From contig JBFGIA010000029.1 in NCBI GenBank assembly GCA_041577935.1, positions 1-23,778 of the forward strand: a stretch of 23,778 nucleotides of DNA, in the 5' to 3' direction. Positions 14,100 through 21,682 of the stretch are shown here, in pieces. Source of the stretch: CAMYLR01 sp041577935 (GTDB lineage: Bacteria; Gemmatimonadota; Gemmatimonadetes; JACCXV01; JAHWKZ01). Position 1 is the first letter of the stretch; each line of letters opens with the position of its first letter. The notes under the pieces were generated by a model, which saw only the letters and a list, made by a program, of their open reading frames with translations, ran no database searches and was not told the DNA's origin. A program made the position numbers and the translations under genes.

Positions 14100-15403
14100 G
14101 GCGAGAGCCGATTGATCAGGCGCGGGAACGGAATCGCCTCTCTCAGGTGCGGCAAACCGCAGATCCAGGCCACCGTTCGCTCGAGGCCCAACCCGAACCC
14201 CGAATGGGGTACCGAGCCGAACTTTCTGAGCTCCAGATACCAATCGTAGGCCGCCAGCGGCAGGGACTCCTCACGTATGCGCTCGATCAACCGGTCATGA
14301 TCATCCTCGCGCTGGGACCCACCGATGATTTCGCCAAACCCCTCGGGCGCGAACAGATCGTTGCACAGCACCAAATCAGGGCGGTCCGGGTGCTCCTTCA
14401 TGTAGAACGCCTTGGCTGCCCTGGGGAATGAGTGTACGAATACCGGTTGGTCGAACTCCGCTGTGAGAAGCGTCTGGTCCTCACCGCCGAAATCCTGACC
14501 CCACTCGATGCGGGATCCGGCTGATCGCAGCAGGTCAACCGCCTCGTCGTAGCCGAGTCGTGGAAACGGTGGCTTGACCGCCTCCAAGCTCGATAAATCA
14601 CGCTCCAGCGCTTCCAGATCGTGACGATGATTAGCCAGTGAGAACTCAATCAGATGGGCGACCAGCTCTTCTTGCAAGCCGATGTTGTCCTCCCAGTCGT
14701 ACCAAGCCATCTCTGGTTCGAGCATCCAGAACTCGGTCAGGTGACGCCGTGTCTTCGACTTTTCAGCCCGAAATGTGGGCCCGAAGCAGTACACCTTGCC
14801 GAACGCCATGCATCCCGCCTCGACGTAGAGCTGCCCCGTCTGCGCCAGACTCGCAGTGCCCAAGTCGAAATACTCCGTTTCAAACAATGTGCCGGCTTCC
14901 TCGCCGACCGCCTGGGTCAGGATCGGGGAGTCGAGGCATAGGAATCCGCGCCCGTGAAGGAACTCACGGATGGCGAAGATCAGACCATCGCGGACTCGAA
15001 GCACATGCCACGGTCGCTTGGAGCGAAGCCAGAGGTGCCGGTGATCGAGCAAGAAAGCGCTTCCATGCTCTTTGGGTCCGATCGGGTAGTCGACCGCGAT
15101 CTGCACAGGGGTTACCGCATGCAGCGTTAACTCTACCCCGCCGGGTGAACGCGCATCCTCTCGTACAGTGCCCTCAACGACGAGCGACGACTCTTGGGTC
15201 AGCAGATCGTACGTTTCCCACGCCGCGTCGGGAACCTCGCCACGAACCATGACACCCTGCACGACACCGGTCCCGTCTCGGACGATCAAGAACGAGATCT
15301 TCCCACTCGACCTGCGGTTGTACAACCAGCCGCGGATTTCAACCGTTTCTCCGACGTGGCGACCGAGTTCGGCGATCGCTACCCTTTTTGGGGCCTCTCC
15401 CAT
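14096..15403 (-). CDS. asnS: Asparagine--tRNA ligase
   Basis: Class IIb aminoacyl-tRNA synthetase that charges tRNA-Asn directly. The ATG at 15403 gives 435 residues. An OB-fold anticodon-binding domain spans about 5-105 (VEIRGWLYNRRSSGKISFLI). The catalytic core follows, with the AsnRS-like motif 2 CFGPTFRAEKSKTRRHLTEF leading into WMLEPEMAW. The C-terminal motif 3 is GFGLGLERTVAWICG. The LTEFWMLEPE context fits AsnRS rather than AspRS, and there is no GAD insert. The frame continues upstream to 15439, but the 12 extra codons overlap the candidate -35 box and are not family-like. It is convergent with mazG (stops share CTAG) and divergent from the PQQ-propeller gene. Confidence 0.95.
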   Translation of the reverse strand: MGEAPKRVAIAELGRHVGETVEIRGWLYNRRSSGKISFLIVRDGTGVVQGVMVRGEVPDAAWETYDLLTQESSLVVEGTVREDARSPGGVELTLHAVTPVQIAVDYPIGPKEHGSAFLLDHRHLWLRSKRPWHVLRVRDGLIFAIREFLHGRGFLCLDSPILTQAVGEEAGTLFETEYFDLGTASLAQTGQLYVEAGCMAFGKVYCFGPTFRAEKSKTRRHLTEFWMLEPEMAWYDWEDNIGLQEELVAHLIEFSLANHRHDLEALERDLSSLEAVKPPFPRLGYDEAVDLLRSAGSRIEWGQDFGGEDQTLLTAEFDQPVFVHSFPRAAKAFYMKEHPDRPDLVLCNDLFAPEGFGEIIGGSQREDDHDRLIERIREESLPLAAYDWYLELRKFGSVPHSGFGLGLERTVAWICGLPHLREAIPFPRLINRLSP

Positions 15404-15411
15404 GCGCCCCC

Positions 15412-15439
15412 AACATAGTCCGGAGGTCTTAGTTGTCAA
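15412..15439 (-). promoter_or_regulatory. Candidate sigma-70 promoter for asnS
   Basis: On the minus strand, a perfect -35 TTGACA (15439-15434) and a -10 TATGTT (15417-15412) are separated by 16 bp. Only 8 bases separate the -10 from the asnS ATG, predicting a very short or absent leader. The -35 box overlaps the TTG start codon of the divergent PQQ-propeller gene. Assigned by pattern only. Confidence 0.5.
15422..15426 (+). promoter_or_regulatory. Ribosome binding site deciding a TTG start
   Basis: GGAGG lies 6 bases before the TTG at 15433. The alternative ATG at 15469 has no comparable site and would remove the Lys-containing n-region of the signal peptide. This supports the TTG as the start of the PQQ-propeller protein. 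Confidence 0.6.
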
Positions 15440-16554
15440 CGACTTACGAGTCTACAATCAAGACGGTTATGAGCCTCGTGGTGGTCTGGATGGTGGCCTC
15501 CCCCGCGAAACCTCTCGAAGCCCAGGAGTCGAATCTCCGGATCGTCATGAGCCCCACCACCAAAGAGTGGCGCGAAGTCTGGCGGCTCGAAGTCTCGCGC
15601 GGTGCCTCGGCCGAACTCGTGTGGGCCGATTCGACACTTATCGTGGCCAGTCTCGACCGCAACGTGCATATCGTGGCGCCTCGATCAGAACCCACCATCG
15701 TCTGGAAGAAGAACTTCAAGGGTGGCTTTGAGGCCAAGCCCATCGTCGACGAGGACAGAATCTATCTTGCTGAAACGCTCAAGGGCGGGCGATTGGTCGC
15801 TATCGACCGCCGCACCAAGATGATTCTCTGGACCGCTGACGCAGGAGACATGGTCGCTGCACCAGTGGTGACGGCCGACCGGGTTTACACCGTCTCTTCG
15901 ATCGGCGTCGTCAAGGCGTTCAACCACTCAGGTCTCGAGATGTGGTCGACCGAGCTCGAAACACGTGTCGTGGCCACACCCGTGCTGCTGACCGACCGGC
16001 TCGTTATCGCGGCGTCTGACGGAACCTTGTACTCAGTCGACTCAGCGGGAGGGGAGATCGCTGAGTCAGTCAACGCGGAGGCCGGGCTCATCTGGGGCCA
16101 ACCGGTGGTTCGACACTCCGGCGCTGATGAGACCGTTCTCTACGCTACGCTCGGTGGTCAGGTGATTGAAGTGGCAGCCGACCTCACCATCGTGCAGCGA
16201 CGGTCATTCCCATCGCGCTTCTACACCGGACCTGAAGTAGCCGGAGATCGACTGTTTTTGATCGGTCACGAGGGCACGCTGTGGGCTTACGATTGGTCGA
16301 CCGCCGAGATCGCGTGGCAACGTCAGCTGGAAGGAACATTCCGCGCTGCACCTCGGTTAGGTGCCGGGTTCGTCTCGGTGGGGAACCTCTCGAAGAGACT
16401 CTACTTGATCGACTCGGGGAGCGGCGAATTGACATGGAGCACTGATGTCGACGGCGCTATCACGTCGCGACCCTTGGCTCACGAGAATAGTCTCTACGTA
16501 ATGACGGAACGCGGGACGATCTTCGCTTTTCAGCCCGTCGGATCGGCGCCCTAG
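15433..16554 (+). CDS. Exported PQQ/BamB-like beta-propeller protein
   Basis: The 373-residue protein starts with a signal peptide: n-region with Lys10, hydrophobic VMSLVVVWMVAS (about 12-23), cleavage near LEAQES. There is no lipobox Cys, unlike E. coli BamB. The mature part is a run of PQQ-type propeller blades, each with the pattern 'AxDxxTGxxxW' or close to it. Examples are LVAIDRRTKMILWTAD, VVKAFNHSGLEMWSTE, TLYSVDSAGGEI, LWAYDWSTAEIAWQRQ and LYLIDSGSGELTWSTD. The size and blade count fit a seven- or eight-bladed propeller such as BamB, but cofactor-binding PQQ residues cannot be claimed. It converges on the Omp85-barrel fusion gene, with overlapping stops in CTAG, so a role in outer-membrane assembly is possible but unproven. 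Confidence 0.8.
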   Translation: MSTTYESTIKTVMSLVVVWMVASPAKPLEAQESNLRIVMSPTTKEWREVWRLEVSRGASAELVWADSTLIVASLDRNVHIVAPRSEPTIVWKKNFKGGFEAKPIVDEDRIYLAETLKGGRLVAIDRRTKMILWTADAGDMVAAPVVTADRVYTVSSIGVVKAFNHSGLEMWSTELETRVVATPVLLTDRLVIAASDGTLYSVDSAGGEIAESVNAEAGLIWGQPVVRHSGADETVLYATLGGQVIEVAADLTIVQRRSFPSRFYTGPEVAGDRLFLIGHEGTLWAYDWSTAEIAWQRQLEGTFRAAPRLGAGFVSVGNLSKRLYLIDSGSGELTWSTDVDGAITSRPLAHENSLYVMTERGTIFAFQPVGSAP

Positions 16555-19514
16555 TAGTTATACCCGATAAAGAACGAGTAGTGATTCTCCTCGTCTTCGT
16601 TGGGGAATAGACCGCGCTTCTCGTCGATCTCGAACCGACGCGCCCAGTCGATACGCAAGATAAATGCACCAAAGAGCGGATACCGCACCGAGGCTCCATA
16701 CGATCCGAGCAGGCCCGGCCACCCGAGATCTTCGATTTCTCCGTCATCATTCCGCACGACCTCACCCTTCGACCAGGCATTGCCCACATCCACGAAGAGA
16801 CCACCCCAGATTCCCTGAGCCAACAGCCCCGCCATTCCGCTCCTAAAACGATTCGGACGAAGGATCGGAAACCGCCACTCCTGGTTCAGTAGCAGCGTGT
16901 GACTGCCGTTGAGGATGGAGGTCGGGTAGCCGCGCAACGAAAGCGGTCCACCCAAGAAGTAAAAGGTCGGAATTTCCCCGCTGGAATACCGGGCGCGACC
17001 CCGGACAGCGAACGTCGTGTTGACTGAGGTACGTAGATACTTCCGTGCATCGACCAACACGTTAGTCGTCTCAAGCTTTCCCTCGCTCAAATTGAAGACC
17101 GGCGCAGCGGTCACGTTGATCCGCTGCCCGTCGACGGGCCCGACCGGGCCCCACAACGAGTTGTCGAATACGTAGCCGATCAGCCCAGTCAACAACCACG
17201 CGTCTCGGAAAAAGAAGGGATCGTCGAACTCGTCGGGACCTTTTGGTAACTCGGTCAAGTCGTTGCGCTCGAAGCCGAGGCCAAGTTCGAGGCGCTGGAA
17301 CTTGGACATTGGATACATGGCGATGCCCGAGACACCCCATCGCTCCTCGAAGAAATCGTTGCGCACGCCGATGCCAGGCTCATCAAAACCGCCCCGTTCG
17401 AACTCTTGTCCCAGCAATGAGTCGAAAAAGGAGCGTAATCGATAAGCAGTAACACCCCAGTTGAACCGTCGCTTCAGATTGACATAGGTCAACGCGCCAG
17501 TAAAACCTGAGAACAGGTTTGTACGACCGGACTGCGAATTCACCAGGGCCGCAACCAAATGATCGCCGAGCATATCGGAAAAGAAAACCGTTGCTCCCTC
17601 ACCACGACCGCCATCTTCGCTGAAGGCCAACGCTGCAGTCGCGAAGTCGAGGCCGAACTGGCGATCGTACTCGCGCTGTACGTACTCCTCTGGCTCGGCC
17701 ATGCTCTTCTCCCACTCCCATCCGACGGCTTCTTCGTCGATGGTCAGCGAGAATGATTCCGGTGCGTCTTGCGGGATTGGTACACGGTAGATCCCGTAGG
17801 CGATGTCTTCATAGGACGTGAAGACGACACCGTCTTCACCCTTCTCCCGATACCAACGGGGGTGCATAGCACCCGCTGTTAGCGCGGTAACCCGATGGCC
17901 GTTCCCGTCGCGGTCGACAACATGAACGTCGAGCGTTCCCGCCCGATCAGACGAGAAGACGAGCCGCTCGCCATCTGGCGACCAATCTGGGTCACGGTCA
18001 ACCCACCGTCCGAACGTCAGTGGCCGGATCTCCCGCGTTACTACGTCAATGAGATAGAGGTTTCGTGCGCCTTCGCTTCCAAACGGAGTTCGATCACTGC
18101 TAAACGCGATTACGTCTCCGGTTGGTGACCAGCTGGGCGTCGAGTCGAGATACCGATCTTCCGTCAGCCGTTCGAGTTGGTCCGTGGCGGTATCCCAGAC
18201 GTAAAGATCGGCGTAACCGTCCGCCATCTGACCGATAAACGCCAGCCGGCGCCCATCCGGAGCCCAGGTGGGCGAGATGATCACGACCAGATGTTCCCAT
18301 TGGCGCTTCAGCTTCCGCTTGCCCGATTCTAGATCGTGCACGTAGACGGCGTCTCGGGCGCCTGCTTTGGCGACAAAGGTCAGCTGACCGCGGTCGTTAA
18401 TATCGAGCAGGCTCAGGAGCGGATGTACGGTCTCCAGATCGCCTGACCGGCCTCCGGTGATCTTGCTGTCAACGTGGCGGTTTTCTCCGAACAGATCGGC
18501 GGTGTTGATGTTGGTGTAGCCGGACTTGATCGAGACATATGCTAGACCGTTCTTCTCCGTCCGGATCGGCTCCGGGACAACTGCCGGCGTAAAGTTGAGC
18601 CGGCCTTCTGTCACTACTGGAATCGCACTGGTAGCGGCGGGTTTCTCGACCGCCAACGTGGGGAAATACTGCTGCCGCAGATGACGGTGCCACATCTCGG
18701 TCAGTTCGTTGAGGCGCACTCCGTAGATCTTTCTGAAAGCGGTGGAGAAATTAGGATACTTCCACTCGCTCTCCATCAGTTCTACCAGTCGTTCTTGGCC
18801 GAACTCCTGACCCAAAAACTCCATCAGGCTCTGCCCCAACTTGTACGCGGCGAATGACCCTGCGAACCTATCCAACCCTGACACCGACGGTACACGTCCG
18901 TTAAGCAGTAGGTCGCGGACCACCAAGTCTCCCTCTGGAGTCCACGGACCCGACCAGTACTCAGCTAGACCTTCAACGAACCAAAACGGAGATCGCCACT
19001 CGTACCCGCCCGGGTGAAGTCGTTTGTAATGGGCCCCTTTCCGGGCTTGAAACACGTGCACCAGCTCGTGCCTTATAACGCGCCGAAAATCTGCGTATGA
19101 GCCGTTAAAGGGCAGCGCTACTCGACCCTTAAGAAACTCGGTAAAACCGGCCACACCTTCGGGAATGAAAAACGGCACGATGTTGGTCTGCTCGAAGTGC
19201 TGATGACTCGCGTACACCACCAGCGGGATGCGGTCCTTGGGGCTGTAAGAGAACCTTTGTTCCAGAACAGCGAACGACTCCTCGGCGTAGTCGAGCCCGA
19301 TAAGCGCCAGCTCTCGCTCCTCAGGATAGTAGTAGAGGTCGACGTGCTCACCGGTGAGCATCTCCCACTTGAAGTCATCGTATTGGATCTTGTTCTTGCC
19401 AAAACGGGAGTACTGAGCCAGGGCGGGATCCGCAGCAAGAAGGGCCAGCGCAAGAAAAGCGGTCAGACACGACGCGACGACGAGGGGGCGCCGACTCGAG
19501 CGAGATTGAGCCAA
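16551..19514 (-). CDS. Exported gluzincin peptidase, TolB-like propeller and Omp85 barrel fusion
   Basis: With the TTG start at 19514 it has 987 residues. It begins with a signal peptide (basic MAQSRSSRRP, core VVASCLTAFLALALLA, cleavage near PALAQ). Residues of about 40-320 form a peptidase-MA-like domain with HELVH (149-153) and WFVEGLAEY; the Glu at about 181 fits the third zinc ligand of gluzincins. Residues of about 360-600 contain PD40/TolB-type blades (SPTWAPDGRRLAFIG, TPSWSPTGDVIAFSSDR, DPDWSPDGERLVFSSDR). From about 660 to the end is a barrel with the Omp85 signature GGPLSLRGY, where LRGY stands in for V/I-RG-F/Y. It closes with the strand-like FFIGYNY. No POTRA domains are seen. The frame is open to 19640, giving 1029 residues if an upstream start is used. 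Function is unknown; it could be a surface-anchored protease or an export barrel. Confidence 0.82.
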   Translation of the reverse strand: MAQSRSSRRPLVVASCLTAFLALALLAADPALAQYSRFGKNKIQYDDFKWEMLTGEHVDLYYYPEERELALIGLDYAEESFAVLEQRFSYSPKDRIPLVVYASHQHFEQTNIVPFFIPEGVAGFTEFLKGRVALPFNGSYADFRRVIRHELVHVFQARKGAHYKRLHPGGYEWRSPFWFVEGLAEYWSGPWTPEGDLVVRDLLLNGRVPSVSGLDRFAGSFAAYKLGQSLMEFLGQEFGQERLVELMESEWKYPNFSTAFRKIYGVRLNELTEMWHRHLRQQYFPTLAVEKPAATSAIPVVTEGRLNFTPAVVPEPIRTEKNGLAYVSIKSGYTNINTADLFGENRHVDSKITGGRSGDLETVHPLLSLLDINDRGQLTFVAKAGARDAVYVHDLESGKRKLKRQWEHLVVIISPTWAPDGRRLAFIGQMADGYADLYVWDTATDQLERLTEDRYLDSTPSWSPTGDVIAFSSDRTPFGSEGARNLYLIDVVTREIRPLTFGRWVDRDPDWSPDGERLVFSSDRAGTLDVHVVDRDGNGHRVTALTAGAMHPRWYREKGEDGVVFTSYEDIAYGIYRVPIPQDAPESFSLTIDEEAVGWEWEKSMAEPEEYVQREYDRQFGLDFATAALAFSEDGGRGEGATVFFSDMLGDHLVAALVNSQSGRTNLFSGFTGALTYVNLKRRFNWGVTAYRLRSFFDSLLGQEFERGGFDEPGIGVRNDFFEERWGVSGIAMYPMSKFQRLELGLGFERNDLTELPKGPDEFDDPFFFRDAWLLTGLIGYVFDNSLWGPVGPVDGQRINVTAAPVFNLSEGKLETTNVLVDARKYLRTSVNTTFAVRGRARYSSGEIPTFYFLGGPLSLRGYPTSILNGSHTLLLNQEWRFPILRPNRFRSGMAGLLAQGIWGGLFVDVGNAWSKGEVVRNDDGEIEDLGWPGLLGSYGASVRYPLFGAFILRIDWARRFEIDEKRGLFPNEDEENHYSFFIGYNY

Positions 19515-19520
19515 GAATAG

Positions 19521-19526
19521 CCTCCT
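19521..19526 (-). promoter_or_regulatory. Ribosome binding site deciding a TTG start
   Basis: On the minus strand, AGGAGG lies 6 bases before the TTG at 19514. Starting there yields a classic signal peptide. The in-frame ATG at 19532 lies upstream of this site and has no good site of its own. The 103-bp gap to the thioesterase gene otherwise shows no convincing promoter. Confidence 0.55.
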
Positions 19527-19617
19527 AACCATGGGTACGGGGCGATCTACCCGGACCTTCCGGCTGGCAAGCGGGACCGAGTTCCTCCATAAACGATCGG
19601 TCTCTGTCTCAGGTTGG

Positions 19618-20019
19618 TCAAGCGTCGCCGCGGAGGGCACCAGCCACCTCCTCCGGGATCCGGCGTGGACGGCGAGCGCTATCGAGCGCTACAAGCGTAG
19701 TCTCGCCCTGCGCAATCGATCGTCCCTCGACCGCCAGGTGGTAGGTAAAGACGACCGTTCGGCTCCTGAGATTCCTGACCGACGTGGAGATTGCGACCTC
19801 GTCGTCGTAGCGCGCGGTGCCTACGTAGCGGCACTTGGCCTCCGCAACCGAAAAGAACACGCCGTCTTGTTCCAGTCGCCGGTATGGAAAACCCGCCGCT
19901 GCAAGCAGATCCGTTCGGCCGACCTCCATCCAAACCAAGTAGTTCGCGTGGTACGCGACTCCTTGTTGATCCGTCTCCGCGTATCGGACACGCACGCGGG
20001 TTACAACATCTAGGCTCAT
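19618..20019 (-). CDS. YbgC/4-hydroxybenzoyl-CoA thioesterase family acyl-CoA thioesterase
   Basis: Hot-dog-fold thioesterase of 133 residues, the normal length, probably tetrameric and cytoplasmic. The signature is near the N-terminus: YAETDQQGVAYHANYLVWME, with the catalytic Asp at 17, followed by VGRTDLL. The strands FFSVAEAKCRYVGTARYDDE and VVFTYHL also fit the family. An open frame extends upstream to 20364, but it runs inside the CMD-like gene and is Arg/Gly-rich shadow sequence. The ATG at 20019 overlaps the CMD stop as ATGA. ybgC usually precedes tolQ in Proteobacteria; here no tol gene follows, so I give no symbol. The acyl substrate is unknown. Confidence 0.9.
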   Translation of the reverse strand: MSLDVVTRVRVRYAETDQQGVAYHANYLVWMEVGRTDLLAAAGFPYRRLEQDGVFFSVAEAKCRYVGTARYDDEVAISTSVRNLRSRTVVFTYHLAVEGRSIAQGETTLVALDSARRPRRIPEEVAGALRGDA

Positions 20020-20621
20020 ATCAGTCCGACGTCGGCCAGCAATATCTCCACGCGTTCCTCTTGCTCCCACTCCGACGCGGCCTTTCTGGCGGCGGCGATC
20101 ACAACCTTGGCTGAGACGCCGGTGTTGATCGCGCCTCTCAGATGGGCCGCGAGTTGTCGATCCGCGGCCACCGCTATCAGCGCACCAATCGCTGCCAACT
20201 CCCTGCGCGCCGGATCGGGCCCAGGCCGACCCAGCACTTTTCCGTAGCCCTCGACCAGAGTCCAATCTGCGAGTGCCGGGTGTAACCGGCTCAGCCGGCG
20301 CTGCAGCGGCTCGAAGTTCTGTCCGTAAACAAGCCGACAGAGTTGCTCGCCACGGGCGCGCCATTCAGCCGGTTGGTCGGTCTCGGGGCCGAAAGGCGCC
20401 TCGCGCCCCCCAGCCTCGGACGCCCACGCTTGCCACGTAAAGAAAGCGTTGATCGTGCTCGGAAAACCGGCAAAGAGATAAGTCTGTAGCAAGTACTCCT
20501 CGATATCGGACGGTGACACCAAGCCACGCGCCCGCTCGAGTGCTTCGCGAAGTCGTTCACGATCACCTCGAGCTGCAGCCGCGCCCAGCGCCACGATCGC
20601 TGTCGCCTCGACGACCTTCAC
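20016..20621 (-). CDS. Carboxymuconolactone decarboxylase/AhpD-like protein
   Basis: The 201-residue, mostly helical, soluble protein resembles the CMD/AhpD superfamily. The segment LLQTYLFAGFPSTINAFF (about 44-61) is the family's conserved 'AGFP' helix. A second similar half ends with RRELAAIGALIAVAADRQLAAHL, GAINTGVS and VVIAAARKA (the first is quoted only as a region; its key parts are ELAAIG and LAAHLRGAINTG). The AhpD peroxidase CxxC pair is missing, and the only Cys is in QLCRL, so alkyl-hydroperoxidase activity is unlikely. The GTG start overlaps the asparaginase stop (GTGA), and the stop overlaps the thioesterase start (ATGA). Function is not known. Confidence 0.72.
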   Translation of the reverse strand: MKVVEATAIVALGAAAARGDRERLREALERARGLVSPSDIEEYLLQTYLFAGFPSTINAFFTWQAWASEAGGREAPFGPETDQPAEWRARGEQLCRLVYGQNFEPLQRRLSRLHPALADWTLVEGYGKVLGRPGPDPARRELAAIGALIAVAADRQLAAHLRGAINTGVSAKVVIAAARKAASEWEQEERVEILLADVGLI

Positions 20622-21682
20622 TGGTTGTCCATGGCTTGGAATCTGGCCTCGAGGTGACCGACCACCTCGCCGGCCCAGTTCGTCACCGGGGGCCGCTCAA
20701 ACGCATCCAAGCCCGCCGAGTCGATCGCCTCCAGCTCGACCAACATCGCCACCAGCGCTACATCCTGAGCCCGGCGCGCGCCGTCGACAATCTTCAGCGC
20801 CAGACCACGACCTTCGTTACGCAACGCGCCACAGTAGACACCTTCTGCTCCGGTCTTCACGATCACCCGTTCCCCATGCGCAGTCATGATCGCCGTACAC
20901 AACCGATCGGTCCCAGCGACGTACTCCGGATGCGCTGCCATCGCATCGAAGGCCACCCCGACTGCGCGAGCCAGATCCGTATCGCGTGCTCGATCGGCCG
21001 CCGCCAACCGCGCGTACGCGGTCGCCATCGCGCGAACCGAGAGCGCGAACGTCGGGAGCCCACAACCATCAACCGCAATCCCGATCGATGGTTCATCGAC
21101 ACCCGCCAACTCGGCAACAAGCAAACGAATCCGGTGCTGCAGCGGGTGCTCCGGGTCGCAGTACGTGTCGATTGGCCAGCCCTCCGCTTTGCACACCGCG
21201 AGCATCCCAGCATGCTTGCCACTACAGTTGTTGTGCAAACGCGAGGGCTCTTCACCGAGCCGAAGCAGGGCCTTCGCCGTTGGCGGGTGTAGCGGCTCGT
21301 GCGGGCCGCATTGAAGCCATGCGGCGTCGATCTCGGCCTTCGCCAAGATCGTCTTTATCGCATCGAGGTGAAACGGCTCGCCATTGTGGGAGGCGACCAT
21401 AACCGCGATTTCTGCCGGCGTGAATCCGAATCGATCGACCAGCCCTCGCTCGATCAAAGGCAACACTTGGATCGGTTTCGCCGAGGACCGAAGGTAAGCA
21501 CGGCTATCAGGCTTACCGTATAACGCGAGCGCGGCGCCATCGGCATCGACAAACGCTGCGTCCAGTGCGTGGATCGACTCGATCTCGGCACCTCGCCAGA
21601 CCCGCACGCTGGCACCGCAATGCGCATCCGTTCTTGTGATTACAGCCCGACGAGCCGGAGAATATCTGCGGTAAAGGCCCAC
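20618..21682 (-). CDS. L-asparaginase, ReAV (Rhizobium etli type, PF06089) family
   Basis: Hydrolyses L-asparagine to aspartate and ammonia, using a beta-lactamase-like fold unrelated to E. coli AnsA/AnsB. The catalytic SxxK is in LRSSAKPIQ (Ser66, Lys69 counted from the GTG at 21682). The metal site is NNCSGKHAGML (Cys153, Lys156) and DGCGLPTFAL (Cys207). The 54-residue Cys-Cys spacing equals that of ReAV (Cys135, Cys189). The start is uncertain: the GTG at 21682 overlaps rseP by 43 bp, while a GTG at 21604 would give 328 residues and a family-like N-terminus (VRVWRGAEIESIH). It lies directly between rseP and the CMD-like gene, coupled to the latter by GTGA. Confidence 0.92.
   Translation of the reverse strand: MGLYRRYSPARRAVITRTDAHCGASVRVWRGAEIESIHALDAAFVDADGAALALYGKPDSRAYLRSSAKPIQVLPLIERGLVDRFGFTPAEIAVMVASHNGEPFHLDAIKTILAKAEIDAAWLQCGPHEPLHPPTAKALLRLGEEPSRLHNNCSGKHAGMLAVCKAEGWPIDTYCDPEHPLQHRIRLLVAELAGVDEPSIGIAVDGCGLPTFALSVRAMATAYARLAAADRARDTDLARAVGVAFDAMAAHPEYVAGTDRLCTAIMTAHGERVIVKTGAEGVYCGALRNEGRGLALKIVDGARRAQDVALVAMLVELEAIDSAGLDAFERPPVTNWAGEVVGHLEARFQAMDNQ

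Noticed and set aside
15433..15458. Plus-strand promoter TTGTCA/TACAAT before an ATG at 15469
   Set aside because: The spacer is only 14 bp, and the first box overlaps a TTG start that has a good GGAGG site.
20020..20364. Upstream extension of the thioesterase
   Set aside because: Arg/Gly-rich shadow of the CMD-like gene; the family begins at MSLDVVTRVRVRYAETD (20019).
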